From contig CM030931.1 in assembly GCA_018136815.1 (NCBI GenBank), positions 10,904,612 to 10,968,611 of the forward strand: a stretch of 64,000 nt of DNA. Reading direction: 5' to 3'. The notes beneath the pieces were generated by a model. That model did no database searches. It was not told the DNA's origin and saw only the letters and a list, made by a program, of their open reading frames with translations. The position numbers and the translations under genes were made by a program. Positions 38,811 through 50,002 of the stretch are shown in pieces. Source of the stretch: Isochrysis galbana. Its lineage: Eukaryota > Haptophyta > Isochrysidales > Isochrysidaceae. Positions within the stretch are counted from its first letter, which is position 1; each line of letters starts with the position of its first letter.

Positions 38811-40370
38811 ATGGGCGGCGGTCAGCAAAACACTGCCCTCTCCTCTCACGTGGTGGTAGAGGGGCCCATGGCGAGAGTGATTGAGGCACTGGGCCCACTC
38901 GAGCGGTGTGGCCTCGTAATCGTCGGTCTCCGATCTGTTGGTCAGAGCGGACGCGCCGCCGCCGCGCTCCGTTCGCTTCTGCCGTACGCGCAGCTCCGCC
39001 AGAAGCTCGTGTGGATCCGCGCAGCCGCAGGCAAGGCTGGGGCCGGCGATCTGCTCATCTCCACCTCGCAGCAGGAGGCGCTCGACTTGATGCGCACACA
39101 CTTTGGCCCACGAGAAGTGGTGCAATGGGGTTGTGATGATCCAGAGGAGGCGAGCGCAGTGCTGGAGCCTCCACTTGGACATCACAATGATCATGTCGAC
39201 GCTTTGTGGCTCGACGACGTGCTGAACTGCAAGCCGTGCGTCGGCTCTGACACCGGAACGGCTGTGAGCAGCGGCGCTAGGTTTGCTCGGCAGCTCAGGC
39301 GGGACGGCTACTGCGTCCTCCTGCTCACCCCCTCCCAAGCGAAGATTTGGCAGGAGGTTGAGTCGAGCGCAGCGGCATGGTTTGCGCAGGACGAGGACAC
39401 AAAGTTGGACCAAGCCGGCTCGTACGGCCACATCGACCGCAAATTCACGGGCTATCGTAACGGCAAGTTCCGCGAGCAGCTTGAGGTGCGGGCGACGCAT
39501 GACGCGCTTCATCCAGTGCCTCTAGCGTCGGACGGCTCGCTACGCTTCGCAGCGGCTTTGTCGTTGCTGCTGCGTTCACTTGACTCGATTGCACGTGGAC
39601 TCCTTCCGCATGTGGCCGCAGAGTTGAGAGTGCACGTCGACTTTTTTGAGGCGCTCTGTGACCCACCACCTATCAGTGGCTATGAGGACATTCTACGGAC
39701 CAGCGCGGACCATCAAGAGCCCTCGGCACGGTTATTGGAAGCGTCCCAACTGCCTGCGGCCCTCGAGGCAGAGAGCAAGCGGATAGTTGGTCATGCGGCG
39801 GCTTCTGCTGCCTACTTGGATGGCGACGATTTCTGCGCTCCGTCGCTTGCACATTCGCTTGTGCGCGTGTGTAGGTATGATGCCGAAAGTGAGGGTGTTT
39901 ACGGCTCGTCAGTACTGTGCGAAGAGCACAACGACGTGGGGCTGCTCACGCTCGACGTCTGCGCTTCAGTGCCTGGTTTGCAGGTGTTGCGTCACGCCGA
40001 CAGAACATGGGTGCCCATCGAAGAAGTTGCCCCACGTGACGATGGCGCGGTGCCGCTCGTTTGCATGGTCGGCGATACCCTAGGCCGGCTAAGCGCCGGA
40101 CATCTTTCGCCATGCAAGCATCGCGTTGTCGCACCACCGGCAGGCGAGCGCATTGGCCTCCCGTTCTTATTCCGCGGACGATCGGACGCGGTTCTCAATA
40201 CGGGCCCCGCCTTGGCTGCGGCGCGCGCAGCCGGCTGGACGGCACGCTTGGCCGAAATGGAGACGGTCACCATCAAAGAGTTGCCGGCGTTCGATTCTGT
40301 GAAGAGTATTCTTAGGAATTGGCTGCGATCGGCACGTGAACAACCAGTGGCGCAGCGGGCGGCGCACTGA
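38811..40370 (+). CDS. 2-oxoglutarate/Fe(II)-dependent oxygenase (isopenicillin N synthase-like fold)
   Basis: 519 residues from ATG 38811. The frame is open further upstream, but that part is a Pro-rich translation of a C-tract, so I chose this ATG. Fe-binding H-x-D is at 373/375 (CEEHNDVGLLTL) and the distal His at 437 (SPCKHRVV), followed by an Arg-containing FLFRGRSD segment for the 2OG carboxylate. Upstream, RQLRRDGYCVLLL and the TGYRNGKFREQLEVR block fit the N-terminal half of plant-type 2OG dioxygenases. The first 140 residues form an extra domain that I do not recognise. Substrate unknown. Single exon; no operon context applies. Confidence 0.8.
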   Translation: MGGGQQNTALSSHVVVEGPMARVIEALGPLERCGLVIVGLRSVGQSGRAAAALRSLLPYAQLRQKLVWIRAAAGKAGAGDLLISTSQQEALDLMRTHFGPREVVQWGCDDPEEASAVLEPPLGHHNDHVDALWLDDVLNCKPCVGSDTGTAVSSGARFARQLRRDGYCVLLLTPSQAKIWQEVESSAAAWFAQDEDTKLDQAGSYGHIDRKFTGYRNGKFREQLEVRATHDALHPVPLASDGSLRFAAALSLLLRSLDSIARGLLPHVAAELRVHVDFFEALCDPPPISGYEDILRTSADHQEPSARLLEASQLPAALEAESKRIVGHAAASAAYLDGDDFCAPSLAHSLVRVCRYDAESEGVYGSSVLCEEHNDVGLLTLDVCASVPGLQVLRHADRTWVPIEEVAPRDDGAVPLVCMVGDTLGRLSAGHLSPCKHRVVAPPAGERIGLPFLFRGRSDAVLNTGPALAAARAAGWTARLAEMETVTIKELPAFDSVKSILRNWLRSAREQPVAQRAAH

Positions 40371-41086
40371 ATAGCCGCAAGCGCATGAACTGCCGTCCTA
40401 GTACATTTGCTGGGCGAAGGTGTTGGGCGCAATTCTTATTGCCAGTGTATACTCTTTGTCGCACATCGCAACTAAGTTTATACTTAGTTCGCCCATGGGG
40501 GGGCACGAGCCCCCCTCTCTCTCCACTCCTCCCCTGCCATGGGGGAGGAACCACCCGCTCTCCTGGCACGCCTGATGGCTTGCCAGGAGCACACAGTCCT
40601 GCTGACCCATTCCTCTCCCCACAGGCCCGCCTGACTCGCCCGCCCTGGCCCGTCGTGGCCTGCCCATCCCTCTGACCAGCCCCTCCTCCCCCTAGGCCCC
40701 CCTGATCAGGACCCCCCAACCAGCTCCAGTCGACTGGCAGGGGCTCGAGAGCCAGCGAGGGAGAGGGCCATGCCCCAGCCTCACCTGCCCCCTGAGCTGC
40801 GCTCCCAGGCCCCTGCCGGCCTCCCGGGGACCTGAAGAGGGGCCACAGGCGCGCGCCATGGGCCCCCGCCGCAGGGAAGAGAGGAGGAAAAGGGAAGAGG
40901 GAGGGGAGGGGGGAGCAGCAGCTCTCCCCTCCGGCAGAAACGTGTCTTCTCGCCCCGTTTGGGTAAGAGAAGACGGGGGCGCCAGAGCCAGGAGGGAAGG
41001 GCCGCGGCTCGCCGCGGCCACTCGCTTCGGCGAGGAGAGATTAGCGCTCCTGGGCTCCCATCTCACTAGTGCCCCCCCCCCCCCCC
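40371..41086. other. Intergenic between oxygenase and repeat A
   Basis: ATACTCTTTGTCGCACATCGCA at about 40449 recurs at 41343, suggesting a direct duplication or element ends flanking 40449-41370. CCCC/GGGG blocks resemble repeat C. No gene. Confidence 0.35.
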
Positions 41087-41320
41087 GCGTTGCTTTTACC
41101 CGAAAGGGGTTTTCCCCCAGCGTGGACTCGAGGAGAAGGAGAGGACGTGCTGGGGTGCGCGGGGTCGGTGCGTGCACTGGGGGGAGGACAAATATCGGGG
41201 GGAGGGGGCGGTGCCCCCTCCCCCCGGTAACACTCGGACACCTGGCTCGTCAGGCATGGCGGGATTCCGGGACGGAAAAGTTGTGTCCAATTAGCTAGTG
41301 GGGTTGGCTAGGATATAACA
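41087..41320 (-). repeat. Interspersed repeat A, copy 2
   Basis: Inverted copy of 22352-22580. It lacks the adjacent 204-bp array. Confidence 0.75.
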
Positions 41321-41564
41321 TTAATAATTTTATTTATTTATTATTACTCTTTGTCGCACATCGCATCTATGCTTTTAAGTTTTAATTCATTCAAGAAGTT
41401 TTTTTGCATATCAATCTTATATGTTACCGGCATATTCGATATCTACTTCTACTACATACCGGTAGAAAAAAGCAACTGACTTCGGCAAAACTTTATCGCT
41501 TCACCCTAGGCGACGACCTTGCCGAAAAATGGGGCCTCTGCCATAAGGCATGCCCAGTGGACAA

Positions 41565-42475
41565 ACCTACTTTATAAGTGGGGGTCAATGGGGGCCTCGC
41601 GCCCCCCTCTCTCCATCGTGGACACCCCCCGGGGTGGGCCTGTACAATCACCCCCAGCCCCTGCCCTTTGGCAGGGGCTGGGCAATCAACACTCTGGCCC
41701 AGACCCCTAGTGGGCGCGGGCCGAGACTCGCACTCCCACGCCCAGCATGGGCCTGCCCTCGAGCTGACTCCCCCCCCTCCCCTGGTCGCCAGGCATACAG
41801 AGGCCACTGGGAGGCTCCAACGGCCAGCGTGGCAAGCGTGGGAGAGGCAGGGGGGGCCAGGGGCTGAGCCCCAGCCTCCACTGCCCCCTGAGCTGCCCTT
41901 GCTGGCCCTCTGGGAGCCCCCAAAGGCCCTCTGAGAGCAGGCCGTGGCGCGCCGCATGGCGACGCGCCGCAGGGAGAGGGGCGGAGGAGAATGGAGAGAG
42001 GGAGAGGGGGGAATTTGCGCCCCCCCCGATGGAGTGCGGTAAGAAACGGGCCCCGTTTGCGTTAGCAAACGGGCGAAGGGGGGCGGTTGGCGACAGGAGG
42101 GGCGAGAAGAAGGGAGTGGCTCAAGACGTCCCTGTGGCAGGTATCGGGGGGCGCAGTCATTTATTTCTTCGAGGACTGCTCGCGGCGCGAGCTGTAAGGG
42201 CCGTTCTGCTTCACGACGAGAGGTCCCTCCCCCCCCCCCCGGTGTTTTTCCCCGGAGAGTCGGCCGGCGTCGACCGGTCCGCCTCAATGGGTTTTCCCTC
42301 ATTGTAACTTGTGGGGAGTTATAATGGGAGCCGGGGGTTTGCGAGGGGGGAGATTTGAAGGGATGCATATGTGTATGTGTCTGTGCCATCACTTCAAAGC
42401 GTGCGGGCAAGTGCGCTGAGGGGTGTCGTGATAGTACCGGGCTAGTGGGAGTAGTGGTACTAACGCTCAGTTGTT
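41565..42475 (-). repeat. Interspersed repeat C, copy 2
   Basis: Inverted copy of 31985-32907. Many indels in the G/C runs make its reading frames differ from copy 1, which argues against coding function. Confidence 0.75.
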
Positions 42476-43018
42476 TTATTAAAAGGCATGCCCAGTGGAG
42501 GAGTGGCTGCTTGAGCCTGACGCTGATGGGGTGGTGCCAGCACCCTGCTGCTCCCCATGGGAGGTCCAGCATGGCTGCCATGAGCGGTGTGGCCGGGGCC
42601 ACGGGCCGTGTGGCGCGACCGGAGTCGCACGCACCTGCTCACCTGCTCGGCCTCAACTGGCGGACGCGGCCGATTCGACAGCGGCTGCTCCATGGGCACT
42701 GGGAGACTGGGGGGACGCCCTCGGCCTGGGGCCCGAAGGAAAGGGGGCGGGGCGGCGGCGCGCTCCATGCTCCATGGCGACCAAGTATAAACTTAGTTGA
42801 AAACTGTTTCTAAACACGGGTTGTAACAAGTAAAAGTAAGTGTCCACGAACCTGCGACCAAGTTCATAAACAATCGAAAACAGCTTGTCCACGACGACGG
42901 TCTCGTGTATGTCCACAAAGTTCATGTACAGTTCACAGTTCATGTGAACTCCGAACAGTGATATATCATGTCTTGCGCGGACTGATTTTCTGATTTTCTG
43001 CCAAACTACAAACTATTG
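42476..43018. other. Intergenic, nothing recognised
   Basis: Contains AAGTATAAACTTAGTTG at 42783, similar to 40471-40485. No gene. Confidence 0.3.
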
Positions 43019-43355
43019 ACTAGAGGAGAGAAAAATACCGCCAGATTCTCTCTGTCTCTACTCTTCTATTTTAGGTGGGTCGGCCGGCGGCGCGAGGGGC
43101 GGCGCGACGAAGTTGGCTGTGTGTGCCACACGCGCGGGCTCGAGCTCGCCTTGGGCGCCCAGCCGCCCCGGCTGGAGGGCACGTTGTGCGCTACGCAGCT
43201 CGATCGACACATTACATGTGCTACTCGCTACTCACACGGGCGTTTCTCAGCCAAGCTGAGTGCATAACGCACATTCTCACTTTGTCACCCACGTTTACGT
43301 GTTAGGGTGAAGACTCACAATACTACAGCCCACCCTAGCGATCTAAGGGTGTTCA
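43019..43355 (+). repeat. Duplicated 5' region of the XEG113-like gene, upstream copies
   Basis: Segment 43019-43186 (GAGGAGAGAAAA ... TCTATTTTAGGTGGGTCGGC ... GAGGGCACGTTG) is a copy of 43798-43965. Segment 43241-43355 (CGTTTCTCAGCCAAGCTGAG ... AGGGTGTTCA) is a copy of 43681-43800. Both are direct. The upstream copy of the exon-like block has one extra base before TTGGCTGTGTG, so its frame differs. Confidence 0.85.
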
Positions 43356-43680
43356 TGTTCAGCGAACGCTTGCGTTTGCGCCAGTGAACGCCTATACCGC
43401 AAGGGCAAGGGGGGGGGGGACGCGAAGGCGCGAGTCGAAGACGCGCGAAAGCATAGCGAGGCCAGTCGAAGGCGCGAGCCGATAGCTCTCCACCTCGCGC
43501 AATCGCTAGCAAGGGCTGTAGCCCACTCTCTCAAACAACAAACACACCCGCCCGCCATCCCCTCGTCCAACGCCCTAGCCTCGGCGCCCCACGCACTATT
43601 CTGCATTCTGGGTTAAGCGCCGATCTCCACCCGCCACCGTCCCCGCTCGCCCCGCAAGTCTTCATCCCTAAGAGGTAGGG

Positions 43681-43965
43681 CGTTTCTCAGCCAAGCTGAG
43701 TGCATAACGCACATTCTCACTTTGGCACCCACGTTTGCGTGTTAGGGTGAAGACTCACAATACTACAGCCCACCCTAGCGATCTAACTAAGGGTGTTCAG
43801 AGGAGAGAAAAGTACAAAAGTACCACTGGACTCTCTTTGTCTCTCTTCTATTTTAGGTGGGTCGGCCGGCGGCGCGAGGGGCGGCGCGACGAGTTGGCTG
43901 TGTGCCACACGCGCGGGCTCGAGCTCGCCTTGGGCGCCCAGCCGCCCCGGCTGGAGGGCACGTTG
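43681..43965 (+). repeat. Downstream copies of the duplicated 5' region
   Basis: Here the two duplicated segments are adjacent and lead directly into the first coding exon of the glycosyltransferase. TCTATTTTAG|GTGGGTCGG at 43847-43865 is a good splice acceptor, so the block is probably intron end plus 5' exon. Confidence 0.8.
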
Positions 43966-44051
43966 ACATCTACCTGCTCGAGCCCGCTCGGCCCGCCCAC
44001 GTCGTCGCCACGTTCTTCCCGAACGGACGCTCAAACGGCGGTTGGGGCCGG

Positions 44052-46568
44052 ATGCGAGTACCCGCACATCGGCTGGCGCTTCTCGTTGCCTTGCTGCTCA
44101 CCCTCTTCCACCTGGCACGCCTGGGGCCTCTCCACACGTCGTCGGCGAATGTGGCGTATCAGTTCCTCTGGTCGGAGGAACCCGAGCCGCGATCTGGGCC
44201 ACTGGTGATTGGTGGCGGCCTCTCGAAGGAGTTGGTGCCCACGGCAGGAGGCGGCTGGAATTCCTCGGAAGAGAGCACAGCATGGATGTCACGTAGCCGG
44301 CTGGTCTTCAATGAGGCGGCAGCGACATTGCTCTCCCCGATTCAGCCGCTCGGCACCACGATCCATTTCACATTTGGCTCGTCGGTCATGCTCGACTTTG
44401 TATTCAACTGGCGACACTTCGTGGATAGAGCGGGGCTACGGCCTGCAATCGTGGGCGCAGCAGATGGGGGCTTGCTACGTGCTTGCGCAGACTCGGGTAT
44501 CGCTGCGGTTGCTGTCTCGCCCGCGCTCGACGTGTGGACATATGAGATGAAGCGTGCCGTTGCAGGACAAGCCTTTGAGCTCAAGAGTGAGTGGAAGTAC
44601 TACAGGTATGGCTCGTTTGCACCTTGTGTATTAAATATCAAGAGCTCCGCGCCATGATGTCTCATGATTAACGGTACTTTCCCGTCTGGCAGGCACCACA
44701 AGTCCTCGTTTCTCGAGATGGGTCTGGTGAAGGCAGCATTCCTCACCGAATTCCTCAGAGCAGGATTCTCCGTGCTCATTACTGACTTGGATGTCGTCTG
44801 GCTCAATGGGCACTGGAGGCGGTGGATGGCCTATGACGATTCGTCTCATTGTCCATTGCCGCAAGCATCACTTGCGGCCATCGCTGATGTACTGGTCTCA
44901 ACGGATGAGATTGACGCCAGCAGAGATATCTCGGGGAATTTCGGCTTCGGGTCGGAGCTGAATACTGGAGTCCTTTTTTTTCGCAATAGCAGCGGCGCGT
45001 TGGCGGTTGTGCAGGCATGGCGGGAGGCGATGAAGGCTGTCCAGGCGGTTGAGTTCATCAATGACCAGAATCTTTTCAACAGCATGATCCATGGGGCTGG
45101 CATGCAGCAAGTGGCTGATTCTGGTCGACTCGCAGATGATTGGAAGGCCATCCTGCGATTGCCTGATGAGCGAGTTGCTCAGGCTTTCGCAGCGGCGGCC
45201 GCGGCTGGCTCAACGTTACGGCCTGTGTGGCTCAGCCACAAGGCTCTTCGTCCGTGCTTACCATGGGAGCAGTGCGAGAGCGTGCGCTTTACTCTGTCGA
45301 CACTGCCGATGCGCGCTTTCACGAATGGGCACTCGTGGTTCAACCAAGACGCGCAACATGCGCCTGGCGCCGACACCCCTATTGGGGAACCCGTCACGGT
45401 GCACTTCACATTCCAATTCGGTGACACCAAGGAGTATCCACATGGCAAGCGACAGCGGGCTCGAGAAGCAGCGCTATGGGCCGTCGATCCTCCGCATTAT
45501 TTTACTGAGGGCGTATTTGTGCGCCTCACATCCCCACTGTATGGCACAGAGGACGTCTTGCGCGTCGCGGCGCGCTTCCCAGAATGGTCACCGCAGCGGC
45601 ACATGCACATGGATGCGCCACAACGGGCAGCCGTGCGTGACTTGCTCGCCCTATCAATTGCGGCAGACGGCGTGATGATTATGCCCAAGCTGCACTGTTT
45701 CTGCGACCGATATTGGAACTTCCTGTCTCGTTGCCGCTTTCCCATAGGTCCAAGAGACATGCCGATACCCTTCGGTTGCCCACAGGACGCGCTATATGAC
45801 TTGGTGCGATGGAATTCGAAGCGAGTACGCTTCCGCGAGCACACCTTCTTGGACAATCCGCTTGTGCCGGCAGCAGTCCAGCAAAACGTAGTCACGCTGC
45901 GCGTGCGCTCTGCTGGAGAGGGGGGTGCAAGGAGCGCCGGGAACATCACAGAGGTCTGGCTAGATGAGGGCACCCCGCTCCATAAGGTGAAGGATGCAGT
46001 GCTACGCGCTAATCCGCAAGTTCGGCTCATCGAGGTCTCATTAGTGGAGCTGCGTCGACTCTGCCGCTGGCTCGGTTCGCCGCGTGCCAACCGGGAATTC
46101 AATTCACTTGTGCGCTACATTCTGACGGACTCGTCGCGTTACTGCCCAAATGAAGACTACCGTCCGGTTGGTGGCGCTTGGGATTGGAGGAATCCTTTCA
46201 CTGCATACAACTGCACTTGGGGCTTCCATTATCCTGCCTTATTCCCGGAGCGGTATCCGTGTGATGATGACGGGCGGGGCACGGCCATTGAGGAACGCAC
46301 AAACTCGACGACATGCCCTCGCCAGATGTTGTGCGACTGGAACACGCTGGCTGATGGGCGTGAGGTGGGGGTGCTAAGTAGGTGCAACATTGAGGGGTAT
46401 GGGGGTATGGATTCGTCTAAGTATGGTGTTGCTGCTAAGAAGATCTTGGCGCAGATGCCAGGTGGGCGATGTCCGTATCCTCCGGGTGATGTGCCGGGCG
46501 GCGGGCCCGGCCACGATGCGAGAGGCAACTGGATAGGCATTGAGGCAAGCGCGAGCCGTCGTGGTTAG
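44052..46568 (+). CDS. XEG113-like GT77 glycosyltransferase, type II membrane protein
   Basis: Two exons: 44052-44605 and 44693-46568, with a GT-AG intron of 87 bp (44606-44692) in phase 2; spliced length about 809 residues. An N-terminal hydrophobic anchor (LALLVALLLTLFHLARL) predicts a Golgi type II protein. Exon 1 carries the first strands of a GT-A fold (HFTFGSSVMLDFVFNW). Exon 2 carries FLRAGFSVLITDLDVVWL, with the DxD metal/nucleotide-sugar site at about 44784-44792, then NFGFGSELNTGVLFFRNS, WLSHKALRP and NGHSWF. A second region, GVMIMPKLHCFCDRYW ... PIPFGCPQDALYDL, follows. This layout is that of plant XEG113 arabinosyltransferases (family GT77) acting on hydroxyproline-rich wall or scale glycoproteins. 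The acceptor in this organism is unknown. The frame is open 5' of 44052 to 43857, so the start could be further upstream. Confidence 0.8.
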
Positions 46569-47360
46569 TTGCTTCATTAACGCACCTTGTGCTTCTAAAA
46601 AGAGTCCGTCGTGGATTGGGCGCGACGGCGATGGCGATGGCGCGAGCCTGCAAAGAACAGCAATTAAAGCCTACACGCACACAATAAAACCACAAGCCCC
46701 AAGACACCTGACTAGACAACTCAAAAAGTTAATTAAGCGCCGAGAACACCCACGCAAAAACAAAAACCGACAACGACTACACCAACAGCAAGCTAAGATA
46801 CGTACCTCACCAATCAACAAAAGCAACACCAAGCACAACGAATCAAGAAGCGCTGCCCGGACCCCGCATCTGAACCGAGGTGAGGCGTGAGGCCCCGCGC
46901 GCTGCAGGCGAGCGCCGAGGGCCAGCTGCTTGATGATCGACGCGGTCGGCGAAGCGCGAAGCCGGGGTTGGCGTGGGCCCCTACTGTGAGTGCGCACGAG
47001 GAGTGCACCTTCCCAAGCCGAATATGGAATATGAAGGGGGGGAGGTGGTGAGGGCGCGGCAGTGGGTGAGGGGAGCGGCGCGCTCCATGACCCTATCAGT
47101 TTGCTGATCGTTGCGTGGTCGCAGGTGGAATTCCGCCGCCGCCATCGAGGTGTGCGCCACCATTCTTCATTCTTGTCGTAGACCGTAGACCGCCCTTGAA
47201 AATTCGCTTGTAGGGGAGGGGTTCCACCGGTATTGCGTGGCGCTCACGCCCTTGTGTCCTGCGTGTTCACTATGTACTGTGTGTTCTATTCCCAGTCTTA
47301 CGGCCAGGCGTCGTAGTTTTCCGCTGGGGACTAGGTCGTTTTTCTTATGTAGTACTTGAG
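46569..47360. other. Intergenic with an A-rich, LINE-like fragment
   Basis: 46660-46870 on the plus strand is rich in AAA/CAA/ACC codons (TIKPQAPRHLTRQLKKLIKR), unlike the GC-rich host genes and similar to the LINE ORFs. It may be a remnant of a retrotransposon ORF. Otherwise nothing. Confidence 0.3.
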
Positions 47361-47454
47361 CTATACATAGGGGATAGGGCGGCTTGACGGGCTGCTGAAG
47401 TGTTGAAGTCGAAGTCGCTTTCGTCTATATCGTTTTTTTGGCTGCCTGCCCATG
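47361..47454 (-). pseudogene. Transposon ORF start fragment (MGRQPKK)
   Basis: The minus strand reads ADMGRQPKKR from about 47454, closely matching 52429-52451. After one frame change it continues NDIDESDFDFNTSAARQ, comparable to the IGIDVNEF stretch at the other locus. It is a shared ATG-initiated start of a repeated element ORF, interrupted here. Confidence 0.4.
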
Positions 47455-48134
47455 TCTGCTTGGGCCCGGACAATGAGCGTCTTAACACATTGACATTGGC
47501 TTTTTTGCTTTTTCAGGCCTGCCGCCTGCTCGTCCCCGGCTGCTCTCTCAGCCGCTCCCGGCGACTGCGTCAAGCGCGGCTACCAGCCGCACGAAGCCAT
47601 ACGAAACCACACACAGCCGCACGAAGCCGTCACCGTAATGCTGGTGGACGGCGATACCTTTTAAGGGAGGGATATAGTCTCCGCGTACCGCGATATCTGT
47701 GCCATCGCCAACGCGGTCAACTACTTTGAGGACACGCAGCCTAAGCAACTCTGCTCGTACGTATTCGTATAGTATTTGACGGCTCGCACCGGATCTCACA
47801 GGTTAAGGGAAAGGCAAAGATCTCTGACCACGCCAACACGGCCTGCTACTGCTTCATGCACGGCGTAGGTGCGCCCCTCTTCTCTCTCGCCGTGATGCCT
47901 GCGGCTTGTTGGTGCCCGCCCACGCCTTTTGGCCCCCACCCTCACAGAGCTCGAGGCGCAATGAATGGCAGGCGACAGAAAAGAGGATAAGGACGCAAAT
48001 GTCGACGAGATTAGGGAAAGCATCGTTTCTGCGCATGCCACAGCAAACTCACTTGCCACTTGCATGCGATATAGATAAGACTGTAAAGGGAAGACCTCGC
48101 ACGATTTGTTTAGCTGCAGTTTGGCATGCGTGCA
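47455..48134. other. 3' flank of the HCNGP-like gene, nothing recognised
   Basis: A short protein-like plus-strand stretch (DICAIANAVNYFEDTQPKQL, 47693-47752) has stops on both sides. No gene could be built. Confidence 0.25.
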
Positions 48135-48896
48135 CTACGCTTGGCGCTTAGCTGCAGGATCCGCCGAGCCACTTGAGTCCCATTTGCTTTTCCGCGGTGG
48201 CTTCGCATTTGGTGCCGCGCTGACGGGCAACTCCAGAGTTCCACCAGAAGTGAAATTGACGCGTTCGCCATGTTTGCGCGCCTGCCTCTCTTCCCACTCC
48301 CTGCGGCGCGCCTCAAGACGGTCGTAATGGTCATCACGCGTGATCTCGTTTGGGTCGTAGATGCTCGGCGGATAGTTCGTTCCAGAGTCGCGGACCTCGA
48401 AGAACGCCACGAGCTTCTCCAGAATGTTGGGATTCCGGAACGACTTCGCTTTGCGGATGTACTGATTGACGGAGACGCCCTCTCGCGTCTTTTGTGCCAG
48501 GTTAGCGAAGCGCTCTGCTAGGCCAGGATCCACTTCGCCCGGGGGTGAGTCGGGGATGACGAACGGCTTGCGTTGTGCAGGCTCTTCATCTGCGCTGAGT
48601 GCCGCGCCCGCCTCTTCACGCACTTCCTCCCCACCCGCCACCTTCGCTGCCGCCGCCGCAGGCTTCTTCACGATAGAGACCTGCACGCCGCTTGTGCCGA
48701 CGCTCTTCGGCACTGCAGCCGCAAGTGCTGGGTCGTCAAGGCTTGCGCCGAGGGACGGGGAAGGCTGCTCAGGCTCGTCGGCCTCGTGGCCGTAGTCCAC
48801 AATTGAGAGCGCAAGCGCGGGGGAACGCGCCGATGAGTCCTCCTCCTCGCCCGCGGGCGAGTCGTCGTAGGCCGCCAGCCCGAGCAGAGACGCCAT
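48135..48896 (-). CDS. SAP30BP: HCNGP / SAP30BP-like protein
   Basis: 253 residues, single exon, ATG at 48896. The N-terminus MASLLGLAAYDDSP and an acidic, low-complexity first half are followed by the conserved HCNGP block (about residues 125-215): GLAERFANLAQKTREGVSVNQYI, FRNPNILEKLV, GTNYPPSIYDP, DHYDRLEARRREWEERQ. The block and the short basic C-terminus (FTSGG) match SAP30-binding protein/HCNGP, a nuclear factor linked to transcriptional repression and, in more recent work, to splicing of short introns. Length is near the family norm of about 250-310. Strong assignment; role by homology. Confidence 0.88.
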   Translation of the reverse strand: MASLLGLAAYDDSPAGEEEDSSARSPALALSIVDYGHEADEPEQPSPSLGASLDDPALAAAVPKSVGTSGVQVSIVKKPAAAAAKVAGGEEVREEAGAALSADEEPAQRKPFVIPDSPPGEVDPGLAERFANLAQKTREGVSVNQYIRKAKSFRNPNILEKLVAFFEVRDSGTNYPPSIYDPNEITRDDHYDRLEARRREWEERQARKHGERVNFTSGGTLELPVSAAPNAKPPRKSKWDSSGSADPAAKRQA

Positions 48897-50002
48897 CGCG
48901 CCGCGCGGAGGGCCGCGGCAAAAAGATCCCTCCCGCCGTCAGAGTTTTGTTGTTCGTGCTGGTTTTACCTAGAAATATCCATTTCTTTTTGCTATTTACA
49001 TATTTGCAACATATCCGGGATATCCTGGCATCCTGGCCTACCCCTAAATCTTAGAGAGCGGAGAGTGGGAGAACGGAATTCGTCAGTCTCCGTACCGGGG
49101 ATTCAATGATTACGGAGCCCCGTTTACGTTAGTGAATGGGCGGCGTGGGAGGGCCTGGCGACAGGTGGAGGTGCACAGGGCGCGCGCTAGCCGACTACCG
49201 ACGCAAGCTCGCCGGGGGGAACCCTGTCGTGGCAAGGGTAAGGTCCCCCGGGCGCCTTCGTTTATTCTGCGGAGTCGACCACCGAGCACGACATTGCGAA
49301 CACTGGACACTGTAGTACAATCATAGTACTAGCCACAACCAACCACTAGCCATTAGAGAAATGTGCAGCAAATGTGCAACAGCAACAAAACAGGTACCCC
49401 CGATCTTGCCAAAATGATGCGAGCGCACGAAATCGTGCACGCGCACACACGTACAAACACACTTCGTACATATGTCATACAATGGAATAGAGGCGTCTCA
49501 TGAATTGTGAGGACCCGTGTGTTTTGCAAGTACATCTCATGCGAGTCCTTGAGCAAATTCTTCTCCAGCTTTCGGTAACTTGGCCCATTTTGTGTATATG
49601 CTTACACCGCCACAATTGCTGTCACTCCCGCTGCCCTGGGATGCAAGCCGCGGGGCATAAGTAATCACCGGCAGCACCTGGCCTTCTAAATCATCAGAGA
49701 AGCGTACCGGACATCCCACACATGACGGGCGCTTGCAGTGTGTGCACAATTGCAAACGAGAGTTGCTGAGCGTAGCCATGCGCGAGCGCTGCAAAGCATG
49801 TCGCCCAACGATCCACCGATGTATCTCATCGGCGTGGCAAGAGGAAAGGTACCCACGGTGTCCGCATTGTATGCTTTAACCGTTTCACATGCCTGGACCT
49901 ATTGGCACTTTCGACAAGGCTGCAGATGATGGCTCAAGGTGGCACGGATCACCTGGTCAAGAAACGCACATCTACAGCAAGAGCTCTGCACAGCTCCCCA
50001 TC
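48897..50002. other. Intergenic between HCNGP and CUE genes
   Basis: A minus-strand Cys-containing stretch (LQLCTHCKRPSCVGCPVRF, 49690-49745) has CxxC-x4-CxxC spacing that could bind zinc. It lies downstream of the CUE gene on the same strand, but I could not connect it by splicing. Nothing else was recognised. Confidence 0.35.
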
